DNA of 64,000 bases, from assembly GCA_013176395.1 (NCBI GenBank), contig JABMLP010000034.1, forward strand, positions 223,990-287,989. Reading direction: 5' to 3'. Both the position numbers and the translations under genes were made by a program. Under the pieces are notes generated by a model. It had not been told where the DNA came from, ran no database searches, and saw nothing but the letters and a program-made list of their open reading frames with translations. This stretch comes from Venturia oleaginea (taxonomy: Eukaryota > Ascomycota > Dothideomycetes > Venturiales > Venturiaceae). Every line of letters starts with the position of its first letter. Within the stretch, counting starts at the first letter, position 1. Positions 59,320 through 64,000 of the stretch are shown here, piece by piece.

Positions 59320-60592
59320 TCATCCCATGAACGTGCAGGTTGGCAGTTTGTAGACTTCGAGAGCCCAGTAAGGTCGGCGGACTCCGTCCCATTTCTCCAG
59401 CCTCTTTCAGATCTGGGATCTTAACGTCCTCCCATTCCACATCAAAGCCTGCCTCATACAAGTCCATTTCTACGACCTAGTGGGATATTAGAGTTGTGGT
59501 CTGCAAGTCCATCATAACCGCGGATCATTCGTACCTTTGTATAAACATCATAGCAGACCTGTCGATCCGCACCCATCCCGTTGAAGAAGCTCATCTTGCC
59601 ATCCGAATCCAAGAATTGTACCACCCATTCGGAAAGAATTCTCGTAAAGCCTTGTACTCTTCAGCAACGTGTCGAAATATATGGCATCAAAGACGACATC
59701 ACCAAGAGTCGGCAGTATATCTTGCCATTTTTCCTTCGTGAATAACAACGCCAGGCCTCTCGTACCAGCCATTCTCCCGCATCTTTTTGAGCACGTCTGG
59801 ATGCGCTTCCACAATGTGATGGCTTTCTGGTGAATGCGATTGGAATAGCTTGTCAATTATACCCATGCCGTGCCCAATGTTCAAGACGCGGAGACCTGTT
59901 CGGGGACACAATAGCTTGGCGTGGCGTTCCATGAGTGTGTTTCCCAGTCCATCATGACACCATTTGCAGCTGAGTCTAGAATGGTCGTGTCGGTGATTTC
60001 GATTGTGTCATTGAGATAGTCGTCATTGTTTGCCGAAGGGTCAGCAGCCATTGATTCCGGAGGCGCGGTCTCTTCAACCTTTTCTTCTTTGAATTCGTTG
60101 CTGTCTTCGTCGACTTCATTCTCTTCGTCTTCATCGTCGGAATCGTCACCAAGCGCTTGGTATTCGTCTAACCTCGAGAGCAGTAGCTCAGCCCTTACCC
60201 CAGCATCGACCACCAATCCATATATCTCATCCAAACCTGACCGCTTCGCTACACACCCAGGAGTTTCATTATTCAGATCAAGATCATTCCAGATAGCTCC
60301 ATTCTCGAAGAGCAATCGTACCGTTTCGGCAGCTGATTCGAGATCCTTTTTTCTTTGCTCCCCAGACTATTCGTGACATGTCCATTGGTGGAGTTCTCAG
60401 CATCGTCTTCCTTCAAAGCTGCGATTGCCGCATGAAGTGGGGTATATCCTGTTTCGGGTCTTGAACATTTGCGGGTGCTGTTTTGAGAAGATTTTTCAAG
60501 GAAGCGATGTCATGGTGGGCGGCAGCGAGGAGAAGACTCTGGGTGGTGAGGTCTGTGTCGATTTGGAAGGGATCGCTTTCCGTGAAGTCCAT
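59320..60592 (-). pseudogene. RMT2: Protein arginine N-methyltransferase 2 (type IV), frame disrupted
   Basis: Minus-strand gene with ATG at 60592 (MDFTESDPFQIDTD) and natural stop at 59320-59322 (TCTFMG). The N-terminus has an ankyrin-like part (LLLAAAHHDIASLKNLL, ENGAIWNDLDLNNETPG), then an acidic linker, then the methyltransferase fold: LRVLNIGHGMGIIDKLFQ (SAM-binding), HHIVEAHPDVLKKMRENGW, DAIYFDT and FFNGMGADRQVCYDVY. A 58-bp intron (59477-59534, GTACGA...CTAG) joins to VVEMDLYEAGFDVEWEDVKI. In yeast Rmt2 modifies an Arg of ribosomal protein Rpl12. At least six single-base frame changes are needed (near 60461, 60350, 59940, 59725, 59680, 59600, 59390). Order and content are complete, so sequence error is as likely as pseudogenisation. 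Confidence 0.85.
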
Positions 60593-61546
60593 GTTCGCGG
60601 GGTGGATGGTTGACTAATGTTACTAGGAGGCTTGATTTGATGGAGGAACGTGACGCAGAAATCAATTTGGCAGTGGTGTTTCAACTGGCGCCGTAGTTTT
60701 GCGTGCCCCTTTGCAACTTTGCTTTCCAGTTCTCCCCTCTACTTCCAATCTCTCATCTTCATCATCCATTTACGATGACTTGTCTACAATCATGATGAAG
60801 CTCGGCGAGGAGTGGCTCAGCATCAGCTCAATGACTGCGATTGGTACCTCCTAGTATTCTGCACTATCGTCTTCGTTTCAAAAGTCAATCTCTTAGGCTA
60901 TTGGGCAACTAGGTAGTAGCGATGAGTCCGGCTACTGCTATGTATTTTTTCAATAACGTTCTCTACTTGCTCTTCGGGCCCAGGATGGTACCGGAGGCAA
61001 TCAACAAGGATTCGATGGGGAACGCGAACAGTCTACGCCTCGTATTTCTTCCGCCAGCTTGCCCTATATTGGTGAGGAGAGACAAGACAAGACATCGTGA
61101 AAGCTCCGTAGTGCCTCACAATGTTATTCCAAGTCAATTATTTCCCGAAGAGGAAAAAAGTCATGTTCTGTTAGGAAGAAACACCATTGTGGTTATATCT
61201 GTCTCTAGGTACCCACGGTACCGTCTTTGGGTTTCGTGCTCGCAAACCCTCTTTCCAACTCATCAGAGCGAGGAGGAGAAACATCTCTCTTCAGTTCAAG
61301 ACCTCCGAACAAGTATAACTTCAATCACACGTTAGGCAGTCCTCTCAGAATAGAGGGCTATATCCTACTGCAACCATCGGTCGCAAAGCAAAAGTCCAGC
61401 GCTCACAGGCGCGATTCAACGACTTCGACATCGCGTTGGATCATTTCGACACCTACGACGACTTCGGCGCCTCTACAATAACAATAACAACAAGAACCAG
61501 AAGAAGAACTTCAAGCCCCCCAAGAAAACCCGCTCGGCCGCGCAAA
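60593..61546. other. Divergent promoter region between RMT2 and HST2
   Basis: About 950 bp between divergent genes. An open frame at 60922-61335 (137 aa) has no domain and no sign of being a gene. AC-rich DNA (AACAATAACAACAAGAACC) precedes the HST2 start, as in many fungal 5' UTRs. Confidence 0.5.
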
Positions 61547-62676
61547 ATGGGCCAAGAAAACTCCATGCCAATCGACCCTTCGGTCCCACCTACCTCCCTC
61601 AAAGCCCGCGACCTCGACTCCGTCGCCGAATACATAAAATGCGGAAATGCGAAGAGGAATCGTTGTCATGAGTGGCGCTGGCATCCTCTACTTCAGCTGG
61701 CATCCCCGATTTCCGCTCGCCAGGTACAGGCCTCTACGCAAACCTTGCCAGGCTCAATCTACCATATGCAGAAGCCGTCTTTTCCATCGATTACTTTAGA
61801 GAGAAGCCGGAAGCTTTCTACATCCTTGCACAAGAGTTATGGCCTGGAAAATGGAGACCGACAATCACCCACGCCTTTATCGCTTTGTTACACAAGAAGC
61901 GTTTACTGCTCAAGCACTTCACCCAGAACATTGACTGTCTGGACCGAGAGGCGGGTGTGCCTGGAGAGATGGTCATAGAAGCACATGGCTCATTCGCTTC
62001 CTCGCGCTGCATCGACTGCAAAGATCCCTACTCGAATGACGAATTACTCGCCCATGTCGAGAAGATGCAGATTCCGAGGTGTCATACTTGCAAAGGCCTG
62101 GTCAAACCGGACATCGTGTTCTTTGGCGAATCACTACCCACGGCATTCTTTGCTGCCCAAAACCTGCCCGCAGAAGCAGACTTGGTTATTGTTCTCGGCT
62201 CAAGCTTGAGCGTAGCACCATTCTCGCAACTACCTGGCATGACATTACCGGGTGTTCCTCGACTCCTTGTCAACAATGAGTCCGTCGGCGACCTTGGAAT
62301 TAGAGCAGACGACGTGATTCAATTAGGCGACTGCGACTCCGGCATCCGAAATTAGCTCAAGCATGCGGCTGGCTCGACGAACTGGAGGACATGTGGAACG
62401 AGACCGGCAAGAAATTCGGCATTGATCCAGTCCCTAAACCTGCTCCCAAGCCAGAAATGTCACGTGACGAAATAATCGAAGATGAGGTCAATAAGATCAC
62501 GCAAGAAGTCGAAGATACGTTGCATGTCACGAAAATTCAGACCGACAAAGTCATGAACCCGAAGCGAAGCCGAGGATACAGCAGCCGCGAGATGAGAGCC
62601 AGCATTTGGGACACTCGAGGCTAAGAGCGTGGAAGAGTGGAAAGCTGAGTTCCTGTCTAAGCATGAAAGGATTTGA
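61547..62676 (+). pseudogene. HST2: NAD-dependent protein deacetylase, sirtuin Hst2-like, frame disrupted
   Basis: ATG at 61547 (MGQENSMPIDPS). The Rossmann NAD site is spread over two frame changes near 61655 and 61690 (IVVMSGAGI, then TSAGIPDFRSPGTGLYANLA). Then TQNIDCLDREAGV, catalytic His in VIEAHGSFASSRC, zinc ligands CIDC and CHTC, PDIVFFGESLP, VLGSSLSVAPF and LLVNNESVG follow in one frame to 62354. One more base change near 62352 leads to WLDELEDMWNETGKKFG, and a last one near 62590 to the end KSVEEWKAEFLSKHERI. Hst2/SIRT2-type enzymes deacetylate histone H4 K16 and cytoplasmic proteins. Four 1-base changes in a gene that is otherwise well conserved suggest either recent decay or sequence errors. 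Confidence 0.85.
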
Positions 62677-63789
62677 AGCATGAATCCGACGTGGAATCTG
62701 GAGCGCGCGAACGAGCTAGGATAGCGGCGAGCAACTCGCCACTGTCAGGCTACCACAGCAATAAGATTACTAGTGGTGATGGTGCGGCAACGAATCTAGA
62801 TGGTGTAGCTGCCGAAGGAGATGAAACCGTGAATCCAGCCTCGTTATCGGAAGTCCAAACAGGCTTGACGCAAGAAGTGAATGCACAAAAAGAGCAAAGC
62901 CCTTCCCCACCGTTAATCGGATGGACAGATCCAGACAGACAATCCCAGGATGCTGAACCTGGAAATCACAGTCATCTGATCGATGGGACGCCATTGCCTG
63001 GATGGAATGAGGACAGAACTAAGACAACGGGAGGTGCGCAGGTTCTGCCTGGTAATGAAAGTGATGGGATTATGGAAGGATTTCGTTGGCGAGTTTGTTG
63101 AAAAACACGACATGGATGTCAAGGTTGATGAATCATAATCTGGGCATGGGAGGTGGTAATAGGATAATGAGGTGATGACTGGACGGAAATGTCGTCGTGG
63201 ACGTTGGCTTTGGCGTTCTGGTACAATGGAAGGGAATATAGATACCATGCACGTCGGGATGACTGAAACAGGCAAGATCTTGGAATTGCGATTGTGGAGT
63301 CGAATGCTGATTATAGACACGTATCATCAAATCGATGCTAACGACTGGCTACTACACGAAGTCCGATTCTCGACTTCTAAATCACAACATTTCGAGGGTC
63401 TCACTAACTTCACTGGCTTCTTGGAGGCAACAAAACTAGTTTGAAAGACCCTAACCGAACATCGGAGTCGTGAGACTGCAACGACGTTCGCAAACGACTC
63501 ATGGTATACAGAGTTAATTGCTAACTAAATTGTCCTTCTCCTTGTCATATTCAAAGTCGGTAGGTAAGCGTTTGTTGCTTGGCGTACCATTCCAAAGCTC
63601 GACGTAAAAACATTTCTTTCCGAGGAGACTTCTGAACCTGCTTTGTCGTTGGGTCTTGGATCGAGGGACATCGGTAAGCGGTTTTACATAATCAAGGCGA
63701 TCGAATTTGGAAGAGTGGAAGATGACCACGTCGATGTGTGAGGTAGGTTCTGAATAATCGTACATCTGCAGAGCCAAGAGGACCTCGAA
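62677..63789. other. Region without a confident gene
   Basis: An open stretch on the plus strand at 62673-63101 (Ser/Gly/Glu-rich, disordered, no ATG near its start) could be a chance frame or the 3' UTR of HST2. A minus-strand frame at 63514-63777 ending LPTDFEYDKEKDNLVSN lies just downstream of the amadoriase gene and has no recognisable domain. Neither is supported enough to call. Confidence 0.4.
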
Positions 63790-64000
63790 TCATAATTTTG
63801 CTTGCTCTACAGACCATCCAGGGATATCATTGAGATCCAGTAGAGGAGTAGGATGAGGATCAGTTCCTTCCAACTTGGCACCTGGTCTCCATTTCCACTT
63901 CTGTGCTATCCCATCCTCCAATGTGTTTTCGACGATATCAACAATGTACTTCCCCAATATGGGCATGAACTTGAAACCGTGAGCTGAACCACCAACAGCA
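63790..64000 (-). CDS. Amadoriase / fructosyl amino acid oxidase-like FAD protein, C-terminus (partial)
   Basis: On the minus strand 70 residues are open from the window edge to a TGA at 63790-63792. AVGGSAHGFKFMPILGKYIV is the C-terminal FAD-binding motif of the DAO/sarcosine oxidase family, in the form typical of fungal fructosyl-amine oxidases (GGS-x-HGFK). It is followed by an acidic loop and the terminus VEQAKL. The last three residues, AKL, fit a PTS1 peroxisomal signal, as known for several Aspergillus amadoriases that release H2O2. The N-terminal Rossmann domain lies beyond the window. Another sarcosine-oxidase-like activity cannot be excluded. Confidence 0.75.
   Translation of the reverse strand, partial: AVGGSAHGFKFMPILGKYIVDIVENTLEDGIAQKWKWRPGAKLEGTDPHPTPLLDLNDIPGWSVEQAKL

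Noticed and set aside
60922..61335. 137-codon frame between RMT2 and HST2
   Set aside because: No domain, lies in a divergent promoter region, amino acid composition like random.
62673..63101. 143-codon Ser/Glu-rich plus-strand frame after HST2
   Set aside because: No ATG near the start and no known domain; could be 3' UTR. Not enough to call.

Overview
The window looks like nuclear DNA of a filamentous ascomycete (Pezizomycotina). The evidence is an HeH/MSC inner-nuclear-membrane protein gene with a short GT-AG intron, fungal-type RMT2 and HST2 homologues, an amadoriase-like gene, Ty3/gypsy chromoviruses, Ty1/copia elements and pogo-like DNA transposons. I cannot name the genus. Near-identical repeat copies with long open pol frames and no obvious flood of C-to-T changes argue against active RIP on these copies.

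Region 1 (1-42453) is almost entirely nested retroelements. From left to right: a divergent truncated gypsy copy (1-2130); a solo LTR (2180-2419); the 3' end of a minus-strand copia element (2478-3579); a near-complete chromovirus 'A1' (3580-9833); a second chromovirus family 'B' (9834-18942) that is split by a complete, recent A copy 'A2' (11987-18171, TSD CCAAC); and a plus-strand copia element (about 18960-42453) split by a 19.2-kb nest of insertions. The nest can be peeled by target-site duplications: copia, then an A-type LTR (22488/41721), then element A3 on the minus strand (22669-41564, TSD AAAAT), then element C on the minus strand (22848-34892, TSD AAAAT), then a tyrosine-recombinase retroelement (about 28338-34860, no TSD). 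A solo LTR also sits in the A3 gag (40108-40440, TSD CATAG).

Family A has an intact gag and an intact pol (protease, RT, RNase H, integrase, chromodomain) in the -1 frame. A conserved hairpin follows the gag stop. The sequence just after the 5' LTR is an 11-nt perfect complement of a site inside the LTR, which suggests Tf1-like self-priming instead of tRNA priming. Element C has the same LTR end and the same self-priming site but lacks the integrase core, so it may have been moved in trans.

Region 2 (42454-50160) has no recognisable host gene. It holds a cluster of pogo/Fot1-like elements with TA target duplications. Three carry a C-terminal CCHC knuckle or a remnant of one: one transposase has in-frame stops, one has lost its DDE domain, and one has lost the first catalytic Asp. 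A fourth is an N-terminal fragment.

Region 3 (50161-64000) is host genic DNA: SRC1/HEH1-like (50498-52687, +), an orphan 1118-aa protein (53708-57064, -), a cupin (about 57599-58500, -), RMT2 (59320-60592, -), HST2 (61547-62676, +) and the 3' end of an amadoriase/FAD oxidase with a peroxisomal AKL tail (63790-64000, -). The first two are open throughout. The cupin, RMT2 and HST2 are interrupted by many single-base frame changes, which points to local sequence errors or a run of decaying genes.
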